Assembly (NCBI RefSeq): GCF_020510445.1
Contig: NZ_JAHBAG010000001.1
Location: forward strand, 4,316,501-4,380,500
Source: Hydrogenophaga taeniospiralis
GTDB taxonomy: Bacteria > Pseudomonadota > Gammaproteobacteria > Burkholderiales > Burkholderiaceae_C
DNA: 64,000 nt
Direction: 5' to 3'
Shown here: piece after piece, positions 15,303 to 24,911 of the stretch
Position numbering within the stretch: position 1 is the first letter of the stretch
Layout of the letters: every line of letters begins with the position of its first letter
The notes under the pieces: model-generated
What the model saw: the letters and a program-made list of their open reading frames with translations, nothing else
Told to the model about the DNA's origin: nothing
Databases searched by the model: none
Made by a program: the position numbers and the translations under genes

Positions 15303-16337
15303 ATGACCCCACTGCCCCACGCTGCGCCCGACTGTTCCAGTCTGGAACACCCCCCCGTGACACGCCGGCGCTGGCTCGGCTGGAGCCTGGCGCTGGCGGC
15401 ATCGCCCGCCCTGCCCCTGCGGGCCCAGCCCGGCGCCCAACCCTGGCCCAGCCGGCCCCTGCAGCTCATCGTGCCCTGGCCCGCGGGCGGCCAGACCGAC
15501 CTCACCCTGCGCGTGCTGTGCGAAGAGGCCGCGCCGCTGCTGGGCCAGCCCCTCGTGGTGATCAACAAGCCCGGCGCCGCCGGCACCCACGTGGCGCCGC
15601 TGCTCAAGGCCGCCGAGCCCGACGGCCACACCATCGGCCAGGTGCCGATCACGGTCTACCGCCACGCGCTCATGAACACCGTGCCCTGGGACCCGGTGGC
15701 CGACCTCGCGCCCATCGTGCAGGTGTCGAGCGTGAGCTTCGGTCTGCTGGTGCCCGCGAACAGCCCCTGGAAAAGCGTCCACGAGATGATCGACTGGGCC
15801 ATCCAGCACCCGGGCGAGCTGATCCTGGGCTCCACCGGCGTCGGCACCACCGCCCACCTGGCGATGGAAGACATCCTGCTGCAGCACAACGTGCGCTACG
15901 TGCACGTGCCCTACAAAGGCACGGCCGACCAGATGCTCGCGATCGCCGGCGCGCAGATCATGGCCGGCGTCAACTCCACCGGCTTCGCGCCCTGGGTGGA
16001 TCGCGGCCAGATGCGCCTGCTCGCCACCTTCAACGCCGCGCGCAACCCCCGCTGGCCCGACGCGCCCACCATGCGCGAACTGGGCTACCCGCAGGCGGTC
16101 TACACCTCGCCCTGGGGCCTGGCCGCGCCCGCGGGCACGCCGCCAGCGGTGGTCCAGAAGTTGCACGACGCCTTCCGCACCGCCATGTTCAGCGAACGCC
16201 ACACCAGCGCGCTCGCCAAGTACGATCAGGCGCTGGACTACCTCAACACCCGCGACTACCGCCAGGCCGTGCTGGCCACGGTGGAGCACGAAAAGAAACT
16301 GCTCGCACGCATGAACCTGCTCGCCAAGCCGGCCTGA
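15303..16337 (+). CDS. Bug/TTT-family periplasmic substrate-binding protein
   Basis: A 344-residue protein of the tripartite tricarboxylate (Bug) binding family common in Burkholderiales. Hallmarks are WPSRPLQLIVPWPAGGQTDLTLR, VINKPGAAGTHV, ILGSTGVGTTAHLA, YVHVPYKGTADQM and WGLAAPAGTPPAVVQKL. Proteins of this family bind carboxylates or other small organics. The start at 15303 gives a long N-region; a GTG at 15357 (TRRRWLGWSLALAASPALPLRA) would give a normal, Arg-rich signal and would leave the palindrome at 15333-15349 outside the coding region. It precedes the ABC ATPase gene by 25 bases, so the two are probably co-transcribed. No TTT membrane components are nearby. Confidence 0.85.
   Translation: MTPLPHAAPDCSSLEHPPVTRRRWLGWSLALAASPALPLRAQPGAQPWPSRPLQLIVPWPAGGQTDLTLRVLCEEAAPLLGQPLVVINKPGAAGTHVAPLLKAAEPDGHTIGQVPITVYRHALMNTVPWDPVADLAPIVQVSSVSFGLLVPANSPWKSVHEMIDWAIQHPGELILGSTGVGTTAHLAMEDILLQHNVRYVHVPYKGTADQMLAIAGAQIMAGVNSTGFAPWVDRGQMRLLATFNAARNPRWPDAPTMRELGYPQAVYTSPWGLAAPAGTPPAVVQKLHDAFRTAMFSERHTSALAKYDQALDYLNTRDYRQAVLATVEHEKKLLARMNLLAKPA
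15333..15349. promoter_or_regulatory. Palindrome GTTCCA-N3-TGGAAC, possible activator site
   Basis: TGTTCCA-GTC-TGGAACA is a perfect 17-bp inverted repeat 128 bp upstream of the -24 box at 15205. It shares the form GTWCCA-N3-TGGWAC with the palindrome at 19383-19397, which lies at a similar distance from another sigma-54-type promoter. An enhancer-binding activator is the natural candidate. Confidence 0.5.
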
Positions 16338-16362
16338 CCGGCGCCCCAACCCGGCCCCGCGC

Positions 16363-17103
16363 ATGACCGACCCCACACCGCTGCTCGCCGACAACCTGCA
16401 CAAGCGCTACGGCAGCAAGCCCGCGCTCAAGGGCGTGAGCGTGAGCCTGAAGGCGGGCGAGATGGTCGCCCTGCTCGGCCCCAACGGCGCGGGCAAGTCC
16501 ACCCTGCTGCAACTGCTCACCGGCCTCTTCAGCCCCGACCAGGGCCGCATCGTGGTGCTGGGCCACGACATGCAGCGCCACCCCAGCCGCGCGCTCGCGG
16601 CGCTGGGCGTGGTGTTCCAGCAGACCGCGCTCGACATGGACCTCTCGGTGCAGGCCAACCTGCTGTTCCACACCGACCTGCATGGCCTGCCCCGCGCGGT
16701 GGCCCGGCAGCGTATCGCCGCCGGGCTGGCGGCCATGGGCCTGGCCGACCAGGCCAAGGCCGTGGTGCGCAGCCTTTCGGGCGGCACGCGGCGCAAGGTG
16801 GAGCTGGTGCGCGCCCTGCTGCACGAACCGCGCGTGTTGCTGATGGACGAAGCCACCGTGGGCCTGGACCCGGGCTCGCGCCAGCACCTGCTCGACACCG
16901 TGCGCGGCCTGTGCCACACCCGCGGAATGGCCGTGCTCTGGGCCACCCACCTGATCGAAGAAGCCAAGGTGGCCGACCGCCTGGTGCTGCTGCACCAGGG
17001 CACGGTGCGCTTCGACGGCGCCATCGACGCCTTCATGCAGGCCTCGCAGGGCGCGGACTTCCAGACCGAAGTGCTGCGCGCGCTGGAGAAGCCGGGGCTT
17101 TGA
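16363..17103 (+). CDS. ABC transporter ATP-binding protein, PQQ-associated
   Basis: A 246-residue ATPase. Walker A is GPNGAGKST at about residue 38, the Q-loop is VVFQQTALD, the ABC signature is LSGGTRRK, and Walker B is RVLLMDEATVGLD followed by the H-loop WATHLIEEA. It most resembles ATPases paired with ABC-2 permeases near PQQ alcohol dehydrogenases, so its partner is probably the permease at 12005-12829. It is separated from that permease by two minus-strand genes and the Bug-family gene, and is transcribed in the other direction. This means the two parts of one transporter are under different promoters. Confidence 0.87.
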   Translation: MTDPTPLLADNLHKRYGSKPALKGVSVSLKAGEMVALLGPNGAGKSTLLQLLTGLFSPDQGRIVVLGHDMQRHPSRALAALGVVFQQTALDMDLSVQANLLFHTDLHGLPRAVARQRIAAGLAAMGLADQAKAVVRSLSGGTRRKVELVRALLHEPRVLLMDEATVGLDPGSRQHLLDTVRGLCHTRGMAVLWATHLIEEAKVADRLVLLHQGTVRFDGAIDAFMQASQGADFQTEVLRALEKPGL

Positions 17104-17216
17104 ACCCACGGATTCAGCGCAGAGAATCCCTCACCGTTCGGGCGGCCAATCCACCAAAGGCGTAACTCGCCGTCACGCCCCTGCGCCACCCAACCAGGCG
17201 CTGACCTTTGCGGGCT

Positions 17217-17612
17217 TCAGCCGGGAGACATCGCCCCCTGCGTGGCCCGATCTTCGGCGTCCAGCTCGGCCATCTCCTCCGCCGTGAACACCCGCGAGCG
17301 GGTGTGAAACGCCTTGCCCTCCGGCCCTTCGAGCGAGAAGGTGCCACCATGGCCTTCGATCACGTCGATGATCAGCTGCGTGTGGCGCCAGTACGCGTAC
17401 TGCGCCTTGCCGATGTAGAACGGACAACCGCCGACATCGCCCAAGTACACATCGCCCGCGCCCATGGTGATCTCGCCCGGCAGGTAGCAGTTGGCCGCGC
17501 TGTTGTCGCAGCAGCCACCCGACTGGTGAAACATGAGCTCGGGGCCGTGTTTGGTCTTGAGGAATTCGATCAGCTCGACCGCGGCCGGTGTGGCGATGAC
17601 TTTTTCAACCAT
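17217..17612 (-). CDS. DUF779 protein, aldehyde-dehydrogenase partner
   Basis: A 131-residue protein of the DUF779 family. Family features seen are MFHQSGGCCDNSAANCYLPGE, with paired cysteines, GDVYLGDVGGCPFYIGKAQYAYWRHTQLIIDV and a GRGGTFSLEGPEG-like segment. Genes of this family usually follow ExaC/AcoD-type aldehyde dehydrogenases, as here, and are proposed to support that enzyme, but no reaction is known. The start at 17612 follows AAGGAGACAGAC. It is 78 bp downstream of the aldehyde dehydrogenase with a terminator-like hairpin in between, which probably lowers its expression relative to the enzyme. Confidence 0.88.
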   Translation of the reverse strand: MVEKVIATPAAVELIEFLKTKHGPELMFHQSGGCCDNSAANCYLPGEITMGAGDVYLGDVGGCPFYIGKAQYAYWRHTQLIIDVIEGHGGTFSLEGPEGKAFHTRSRVFTAEEMAELDAEDRATQGAMSPG

Positions 17613-17635
17613 GTCTGTCTCCTTGTTCTGAAAAG

Positions 17636-17666
17636 CCAAAAAGGGGAGCCGTTGCCAGCTCCCCTT
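17636..17666 (-). terminator. Hairpin with T-run between exaC and the DUF779 gene
   Basis: On the minus strand AAGGGGAGC (17666-17658) pairs with GCTCCCCTT (17649-17641), and the stem runs into TTTTTGG. This is a good intrinsic terminator. It sits just after the aldehyde dehydrogenase stop and 29 bases before the DUF779 start, so it is likely to be a partial (attenuating) terminator. Confidence 0.75.
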
Positions 17667-17690
17667 CGATCTCACTTCAATCCGGACGGA

Positions 17691-19211
<1,521 letters not shown>

Positions 19212-19274
19212 GTGTGTCTTCCTCTGTGAAGGTGGTTGAAAGTGTTGTCAGCCGAAGGGGCTGCCTTCACTGCC

Positions 19275-19289
19275 ACAACTTCCGTGCCA
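19275..19289 (-). promoter_or_regulatory. Sigma-54 (-24/-12) promoter of exaC
   Basis: The minus strand reads TGGCAC-GGAAG-TTGT, one mismatch (the last C) from consensus. The preceding base and the sequence GGAAG closely match the dehydrogenase promoter at 9996-10010. The expected start is near 19264, about 53 bases before the ATG. Confidence 0.72.
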
Positions 19290-19382
19290 CCCCCACAAAG
19301 CGGTTCAAACTGAGATTTGCGCCCGTTTTTTGCCCATGGGCACCTCACCGCTGTGCCATTGCTGCACACCCGCCCCCAACCT

Positions 19383-19397
19383 GTACCACCCTGGTAC
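19383..19397. promoter_or_regulatory. Palindrome GTACCA-N3-TGGTAC upstream of exaC
   Basis: A perfect 15-bp inverted repeat 94 bp upstream of the -24 element of the exaC promoter, at a typical distance for an enhancer-binding activator. It has the same layout as 15333-15349. It lies between exaC and modE, both on the minus strand, so a role at exaC is more natural. Confidence 0.5.
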
Positions 19398-19489
19398 GGA
19401 AGCCCAGTACATATGTTGAAAGCCCGCCAGCAAAGGCCCCGCCCCGGTGCCCAGGCCCCCCACAGGCCACACTCAAACCAGCGGCCGGA

Positions 19490-20272
19490 TCACCCCGACA
19501 GCCCCACCACCAGCGCCGCGGCCGCCATGTGCGCGCTGGCGGCCTCGCCCACGCGCGCCGCGAACGGGTGCGGCGCAAAGCCCACCCAATGGCCCCCGCC
19601 AGCCAGGGCCAACACCACCTCGTCGCGCTGCGTGCCCTCGGCCACACGCTCCACCGTGCCGTGCAAAACACACTCTTCCCCCGCTGCGCCGCCGCCCCGC
19701 TGCCCTGCCACCGGCGCCTGTACCCGCACCGCCGTGGCCTTGCACAACACCAGCACCTCCAGCCCCGGCGCCAGGCCCAGCAGATCGGCGCTTTCGCGGG
19801 TGATGCTCGACGTCAACCGCTCGCCGCCAGCGGTCTGCATGTGCACCCACACCGCCGGATCGCCAGGCGCCGCGGGCTCCACCGCCACCACGCGACACGG
19901 CAGCTGGTTGCGCATGCTGGTGCGCAGGCCCAGGCCGCTGGCCAGTTGCGCACCGCCGGCAAAACGCGCCAGCACCGCGTCGCGCGCACGGGCCAGCTCA
20001 TCGGCCAGCTGCAGCAGCTGCAAGCCCTGCGCCGTGATGCGCGCGCCACCCCCACCCGCCCCGCCCACCGTGCGCTCCACCAGCGGCACACCGCCCAGGT
20101 TGGTCAGCGTGTCGATGGCCTGCCACGCCGCCTTGTAGCTGATGCCCGCGTCGCGCGCGGCCTGCGAGATGGAGCCCGACTCACCCACCCGGCGCAACAC
20201 CTCCAGGCGCTTGTCGCTGATGGCGTGGCCGAGGGCTTCGGTCAGGGTGGCGTGGAGGGTTGGTGGGGTCAT
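19490..20272 (-). CDS. modE: ModE, molybdate-responsive transcriptional regulator
   Basis: A 260-residue protein with the full ModE plan: an N-terminal winged HTH (EVLRRVGESGSISQAARDAGISYKAAWQAIDTLTN, residues 24-58) followed by two tandem Mop/TOBE domains at about residues 125-195 and 197-260 (RNQLPCRVVAVEP...WVHMQ; ECVLHGTVERV...DEVVLAL) that bind molybdate. It normally represses modABC when molybdate is plentiful. The partner operon starts at 24141 on the other strand, but an island of about 3.5 kb lies between them. The ATG at 20272 fits homologues. Confidence 0.92.
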   Translation of the reverse strand: MTPPTLHATLTEALGHAISDKRLEVLRRVGESGSISQAARDAGISYKAAWQAIDTLTNLGGVPLVERTVGGAGGGGARITAQGLQLLQLADELARARDAVLARFAGGAQLASGLGLRTSMRNQLPCRVVAVEPAAPGDPAVWVHMQTAGGERLTSSITRESADLLGLAPGLEVLVLCKATAVRVQAPVAGQRGGGAAGEECVLHGTVERVAEGTQRDEVVLALAGGGHWVGFAPHPFAARVGEAASAHMAAAALVVGLSG

Positions 20273-20525
20273 AGCGGGATTGTTCCATGGGACTTCAGGT
20301 GCCATGGAGTGGGCGCTGATTCCTGGCTGCGGGGCTGCGCAGTTTTCTGCCTCTAGTCGGCTATTTCCAATCATTCGGAACAGTGCGCTTTGCAGTTGTT
20401 CATTGCGTCTCTTGAAACCCGATTGAGACAGTCCCACGAAGCCGGAGCACTTTGCAAAGTCGCTATGCTTCCTGCGCAAAATGCCTCCCGCTTTGGACTG
20501 AGCTATCCTTCTCCCCACCTACGCC
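20273..20525. other. Junction between modE and the accessory island
   Basis: A 253-bp gap. The half nearest modE is GC-rich; from about 20340 the base composition drops, which suggests the left edge of the inserted segment. AGTCGGCTATTTCCAAT at 20355-20371 resembles half of the ModE-type palindrome at 24076-24104 and may be a degenerate operator. The island promoter should be here; I see no convincing -35/-10 pair. Confidence 0.4.
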
Positions 20526-20951
20526 ATGGCCTACTCGCACAACTACCAGATCTCCGCTCGACGGCACCTGAAAGCTGCCGAGGCGCTCTACGCTCTCAAC
20601 ACAGGGGGTGCCCAGCCCGGCGCGAAGGCCGTCGCAGGCTACTTGTACGGTCTGGCGGGCGAGTTGGCCGTAAAGGAGATGATGACCCAGAGTGGCATGC
20701 GGCCACTTGCGGACGACCAGCGACGCAACGACCCGTTCTACAAGCACTTTCCGGAGTTGAAGTCTTTGCTGCTGGACTCGGCTGCCGGTCGTCGCTCCGG
20801 TGAGCTGCTGAACGTCGCGCGAACGGCTCAGATATTCCAAGAATGGAGCACCGACATGCGGTATGCACCTACATGCGAAGTTCCAACTCACCGAGTGGAT
20901 CGGTGGCAGGGCGACGCCAAGAGGTTAGTCGTTCAGATGGAGGAGCAGTGA
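20526..20951 (+). CDS. Small HEPN-like protein, first gene of the accessory island
   Basis: A 141-residue, mostly helical protein: QISARRHLKAAEALYAL, AGYLYGLAGELAVKEMMTQSG, SGELLNVARTAQIFQEWSTDMRYAP. The arrangement of an Arg/His-rich first helix, an Ala-rich LYGLAGELAVK helix and a terminal WxxxMRY segment is reminiscent of HEPN-type proteins that occur in toxin and defence systems. The classical RxxxxH motif is not clear, so this is a weak assignment. It may be an accessory rather than a nuclease. It overlaps the next gene by one base (TGATG). GC content is visibly lower than in the flanking mod genes. Confidence 0.6.
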   Translation: MAYSHNYQISARRHLKAAEALYALNTGGAQPGAKAVAGYLYGLAGELAVKEMMTQSGMRPLADDQRRNDPFYKHFPELKSLLLDSAAGRRSGELLNVARTAQIFQEWSTDMRYAPTCEVPTHRVDRWQGDAKRLVVQMEEQ

Positions 20952-22348
20952 TGCCGGTACTTTTTGATGATGCATTGCCGATCCTGATCGAGGTTCTCAA
21001 TGAATGGGGTGGCGAGTCGTTCGTCGAGATGGGCACGGTGCTGCGCGACGCGACGGGTCGCCTGAGCTTTTTCGCCCATGAGCGTCCGCCAGTCTCCGCA
21101 CCGTCGGAAACCGGTGCGTCCGCCAGTATTGAGAGCCCACTCGCGCATGACGAGCTGGATTTGGATCCTCTGGGGCGGCGCATTGTCGATCGCCTGGGTG
21201 CCTACGCACGGAAGGATCGGCCGGTGGTATACCCCACTGATGATGGTGCGTCGCCCTTGTTGACTTCTCGCGAGCGCACGCCTGTGCGCGTAGGCGAACA
21301 ATTCTGCTACTTGATCGACCGTCGCATCGTTGGCACGGGTTGGCTGGCCGAACCAGTCGCCGCAGCAACTTCAGGTCCGCGGCGATTGGTGTTCGCGTCG
21401 TTGAAGGGCGGCGTTGGCCGCTCCACTGCTCTTAGCGTGACGGCCGCTGATTTGGCGCGCCGCGGGCGCAATGTGCTAGTAATCGACCTGGACCTTGAGG
21501 CACCCGGTCTGGGCCACCTGCTGCTGGAGGGGGGCCGACTGCCGGATTACGGCGTTGTCGATTTCCTCGTAGAGGATGGCGTTGGCGGCGTCGGGAATGA
21601 CCTGTTGCATCGGTTCGTTGGCACAAGCCAGTTGACATCGTCCAGCGGTGGTGTGGTCGACGTCATGCCTGCGATCGGACGTAAATCCGAAGACAGACCC
21701 GAAAACATCTTGGCCAAACTGTCGCGAGCAATGATCGAAGACATGACCGAAACAGGAACGGTGTCAGTCGGCCAGCAAGTCTCGTCCATGATCAACCGCA
21801 TTGTTGCGCAGGGTTCATACGATGCGGTGCTCATAGACAGCCGGGCCGGCTTGGCCGAACTGGCAGCACCGGCGGTTATCGGGCTCGGCGCCACGGTTCT
21901 GCTGTTCGGCACCGCCCAGACACAGACGATCGAGGGATACAGGGCACTTTTCGCGGCACTTCAGCTCTTGGCGCAGCGCGACGCTGCGCAGGGACGAAGT
22001 GCCGAGTGGCGCCTTGCATTGCGGCCGGTCTACGCCAAGGCAAGTCTGAATACAGAGACTGCCGACTGGTTCCGTGACGAGATCTACGAGTTGTATTCCG
22101 AGTACCTTTATGACGCAGAGCTAGAAGATGTGACCGGTGCTCAGTTCGTTCCCCTGCGGTTCACCCAACAGGACGCGTCTGCCCCACACGCCCCACTGAT
22201 AGTCCCATTCAATCCGGCGTTTGTGGATTTCGATCCTTCTCGCCAACCAACACAGCTGACGGAAGCTTTTTACGAGCAAAGCTTCCGCCCGTTCCTGGAT
22301 GCTATTGATCGCTTCCTTGAGCCTGCTCCTCCTGAGCCCCAAAATTGA
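20951..22348 (+). CDS. ParA/MinD-like ATPase with KGGVGR Walker A variant
   Basis: A 465-residue protein. The first 140 residues are a separate domain (MPVLFDDALPILIEVLNEWGG) of unknown fold. The NTPase follows: deviant Walker A KGGVGRST at residues 152-159 (ParA normally has KGGxGKT/S), Walker A' VLVIDLDLEAPGLGH, and Walker B AVLIDSRAGLAELA. In the Walker A the second Lys/Thr pattern is replaced by Arg-Ser-Thr, while the signature first Lys152 remains. I recall this KGGVGR variant as a named group that occurs with partner ATPases in accessory regions. It overlaps its downstream partner by four bases (TTGA). The context suggests defence or plasmid-like conflict, not chromosome partition. Confidence 0.75.
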   Translation: MPVLFDDALPILIEVLNEWGGESFVEMGTVLRDATGRLSFFAHERPPVSAPSETGASASIESPLAHDELDLDPLGRRIVDRLGAYARKDRPVVYPTDDGASPLLTSRERTPVRVGEQFCYLIDRRIVGTGWLAEPVAAATSGPRRLVFASLKGGVGRSTALSVTAADLARRGRNVLVIDLDLEAPGLGHLLLEGGRLPDYGVVDFLVEDGVGGVGNDLLHRFVGTSQLTSSSGGVVDVMPAIGRKSEDRPENILAKLSRAMIEDMTETGTVSVGQQVSSMINRIVAQGSYDAVLIDSRAGLAELAAPAVIGLGATVLLFGTAQTQTIEGYRALFAALQLLAQRDAAQGRSAEWRLALRPVYAKASLNTETADWFRDEIYELYSEYLYDAELEDVTGAQFVPLRFTQQDASAPHAPLIVPFNPAFVDFDPSRQPTQLTEAFYEQSFRPFLDAIDRFLEPAPPEPQN

Positions 22349-23793
22349 ACTACGACTCCATTCCCTTCACCGACATCCGCAGAGCGATTGCCGAGTTTCA
22401 GCTGGCGTCGAGGGTGGAGCCGAACGCCACCATCCTGCCTGAAGAGGTCTTCTTGCCTGTCGGTCATCGAGGCGTGCTCGACCTGCGTCGGCAGCTTGTG
22501 GTCGGCAATCGGGGCATGGGAAAGAGCTTCTGGACTCACGCGCTCGGGAACAAAGACATTCGTGACAAGCTGGCTGGGCACTACCGGTTTCCCGAACTCA
22601 AGTCGACTGAAGTCAGAATTGGCTTCAACGGCTCTGAAAAGAAGCAGGTCTTCGCACCCACCGTGGACGAGTTGGCCGAAATCCGGCAGCTGTCGATCGG
22701 CAACCCCGACCTCATCTGGAAGGCCTTGCTGCTGCGCATCGCTGAGGACATGCTCGGCAAGAAGTTCGACACGCTGGCCGCCACCATCGGCACGCTTCTC
22801 CAACGGCCCAGCCTCTACTCGGAAATGCTCTCACAGTTAGACGATCAGCTGTCCCAAAAAAGGGAGCACCTACTGGTCGTTTTCGATGCGCTCGACAGGC
22901 TGGCGCAGGACTGGGGCACCATCAGAGAACTGACGCGCGCCCTTTTGCGCTTGGCGATCGGACTTCAGTCCTTCCAGTCCATCCGAACCAAAATATTCAT
23001 GCGCGTTGACCTGTTTTCAGACCGAGAGATTTTCAGGTTTCAAGACAGCTCCAAGATCAAGAACGACCATGTCAGCTTGGTATGGCAACCGGAAGAGCTG
23101 TATGGCCTCGTACTATTCGAGATCCTGCGTAGTCCAGATGGAAATTCGGCATTGAAGATGCTCGCTGCTCAGACCGATGCAACGGCCGCACTGCCCATCA
23201 ACGGAGAGGACAGCAGGTTACATATGAACGAGCAGCGTAGGCTGGTGCATGCCGTGGCGGGCGAGTTTATGGGAAGCAGCAAGAAGCGCGGCCTGGTGTA
23301 CACATGGGTTCCCCTGCATCTGAGCGATGCAGCCGACACCTGTTCGCCTCGAACCTTTCTCACGGCCTGGAAAGAGGCGGCGAAGCGTGTGCCCGCTCCC
23401 ACAGACCGAGCCATCGACCACCTGGGTCTCCTCGACGGGGTGCGGTCGGCGTCTCGGAGCCGCTTGAACGAGCTTTATGAGGACTACGAGTGGATCCGCC
23501 CCTCGCTGGAGGCACTCAAGCGACAGTTCGTTCCCATGACGCGCGACCAGCTCTTCCAACTTTGGGAGGACGGCCGCGTCATACTCGCCATTGAATCGTC
23601 GACGCATGGCGAGGTGTTTAAGACACCCGCAGGCCTGACGGATAACCCTGGGCCTGAAGCCCTGCTCGAAGCGATGAAAGCCGTTGCCGTAATAGACGAA
23701 CGCAGCAATGGCAAGATCAATGTGCCAGACATTTACCGAGTTGAAGCTGGCATCCTGCGCAAGGGTGGTGTCGCAGTCCCCAAACGGCACTAG
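22345..23793 (+). CDS. P-loop NTPase partner of the KGGVGR ATPase
   Basis: A 482-residue protein with Walker A GNRGMGKS at residues 54-61 and Walker B HLLVVFDALDRL at about 175-185, followed by a sensor-like segment SIRTKIFMRVDLF. The organisation resembles STAND/KAP-like or Sll1717-type P-loop ATPases often seen in defence loci. The C-terminal 200 residues show no recognisable domain. The start is TTG, forming a TTGA overlap with the upstream stop; the next in-frame ATG is far downstream and would remove the start of the P-loop region. Tight coupling implies a complex with the upstream ATPase. Confidence 0.75.
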   Translation: MNYDSIPFTDIRRAIAEFQLASRVEPNATILPEEVFLPVGHRGVLDLRRQLVVGNRGMGKSFWTHALGNKDIRDKLAGHYRFPELKSTEVRIGFNGSEKKQVFAPTVDELAEIRQLSIGNPDLIWKALLLRIAEDMLGKKFDTLAATIGTLLQRPSLYSEMLSQLDDQLSQKREHLLVVFDALDRLAQDWGTIRELTRALLRLAIGLQSFQSIRTKIFMRVDLFSDREIFRFQDSSKIKNDHVSLVWQPEELYGLVLFEILRSPDGNSALKMLAAQTDATAALPINGEDSRLHMNEQRRLVHAVAGEFMGSSKKRGLVYTWVPLHLSDAADTCSPRTFLTAWKEAAKRVPAPTDRAIDHLGLLDGVRSASRSRLNELYEDYEWIRPSLEALKRQFVPMTRDQLFQLWEDGRVILAIESSTHGEVFKTPAGLTDNPGPEALLEAMKAVAVIDERSNGKINVPDIYRVEAGILRKGGVAVPKRH

Positions 23794-24075
23794 GCTGAAT
23801 GGATATCAGCCTCGGCGCTCCCACGACATAGAAACGAACCAGAAGCCCGAGGGTGCGACAGCTTCAATCTTTGCCGAGGTTGAGCGTCTGACATGCAGCC
23901 TAGGCGCAGAGCCAAATGAGTAGCTCGCAGACGTCCGACATCGGGAAATTTGCTCAAATGCACTGACCGGCTCCTCTGGGACGAGGCCGCCCAGTCTCAT
24001 CCACACCGCGAGCACACCCCAAAGGACCCAGTCGAAGCAGGCCCTCCACCCGGATCAAAAGAAAACACCCGCTAC
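23794..24075. other. Right flank of the island, no gene recognised
   Basis: Together with the ModE-box region this makes a 347-bp gap before modA. A frame from about 23795 to 23923 encodes YQPRRSHDIETNQKPEGATASIFAEVERL-like sequence (about 40 residues) without a plausible start, which could be a remnant of a further island gene. I see no att-like direct repeat, tRNA or integrase. Confidence 0.4.
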
Positions 24076-24104
24076 ACTCGCTATTCCATTTTGGGATAGC
24101 GAGT
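24076..24104. promoter_or_regulatory. ModE-binding palindrome upstream of modA
   Basis: ACTCGCTAT (24076-24084) and ATAGCGAGT (24096-24104) form perfect 9-bp arms with an 11-bp spacer. The geometry and CGCTAT/ATAGCG ends resemble ModE boxes. It lies 37 bases before modA, consistent with repression of the operon by ModE-molybdate. Confidence 0.75.
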
Positions 24105-24140
24105 TCCCGCCGCCGTGTCCCGCACCGATCCGAGGTCCCC

Positions 24141-24896
24141 ATGCCCAAGCCCGTTCGCCCTCTCACCGCCCTGCTCTTCTCCGCGCTAGTGCACAGCGCG
24201 ACCCAGGCCGCCGAAGCCCAGGTGGCGGTGGCGGCCAACTTTGCCGAGCCGATCAAGGCGATTGCCGCCGTGCTGGAAAAGACCACCGGCCACACGCTGA
24301 AGATCACGCTGGGCTCCACCGGCAAGCTCTACGCGCAGATCCGGAACGGCGCGCCGTTTGACGTGCTACTGGCGGCCGACACCAAGACGCCCGAGGCGCT
24401 GGAAAAAGATGGCCTGGCCCAGCCCGGCAGCCGCTTCACCTACGCCACCGGCAAGCTGGTGCTGTGGTCGGCCGACGCGAGCAAGGTGGACGCCCAGGGC
24501 GAGGTGCTCAAGAGCGCCGGCCTGCGCAAGCTGGCCTACGCCGCGCCCAAGGTGGCGCCCTACGGCGCCGCCGCGGTGCAGGCCATGGACAAGCTGGGCC
24601 TGGCCGCCGCGCTCGCGCCCAAGCTGGTGCAGGGCGAGAGCATTGGCCAGACCTTCAGCTTCGTCTACACCGGCAACGCCGACGTGGGCTTTGTCGCGCT
24701 GTCGCAGGTGCTCGAAGGCGGCAAGCTCAAGAGCGGTTCGATGTGGGTGGTTCCGCAGACGCTGTACAGCCCGATCCGGCAAGACGCCGTGGTGCTGAAG
24801 AAGGCGGCCGGCAACGAGGCGGCGCAGGCCTTGGTGAAGCTGCTGCAAAGCCCGAACATCCAGGACCTGATCCGTTCCTACGGCTATGGCATTTGA
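24141..24896 (+). CDS. modA: ModA, periplasmic molybdate-binding protein
   Basis: A 251-residue protein with a signal peptide (LTALLFSALVHSATQAAEA). ModA-type motifs are VAVAANFAEPIKAIAAVLEKTTG, LGSTGKLYAQIRNGAPFDVLLAADTKTPEAL, PYGAAAVQAM and the hinge VYTGNADVGFVALSQV. It captures molybdate for ModB/ModC. It is the first gene of modABC, which is 15 bases and then four overlapping bases between members. The ModE-like operator is just upstream. This placement next to the formate dehydrogenase region makes sense, because that enzyme needs a Mo or W cofactor. Confidence 0.94.
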   Translation: MPKPVRPLTALLFSALVHSATQAAEAQVAVAANFAEPIKAIAAVLEKTTGHTLKITLGSTGKLYAQIRNGAPFDVLLAADTKTPEALEKDGLAQPGSRFTYATGKLVLWSADASKVDAQGEVLKSAGLRKLAYAAPKVAPYGAAAVQAMDKLGLAAALAPKLVQGESIGQTFSFVYTGNADVGFVALSQVLEGGKLKSGSMWVVPQTLYSPIRQDAVVLKKAAGNEAAQALVKLLQSPNIQDLIRSYGYGI

Positions 24897-24911
24897 AGGC
24901 CCCGCCCGACC

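Noticed and set aside
23708..23923. Possible 71-residue gene overlapping the end of the island NTPase
   Set aside because: The first half is the overlapping coding sequence in another frame; only the last 40 residues could be real, with no start. Left as a possible remnant.
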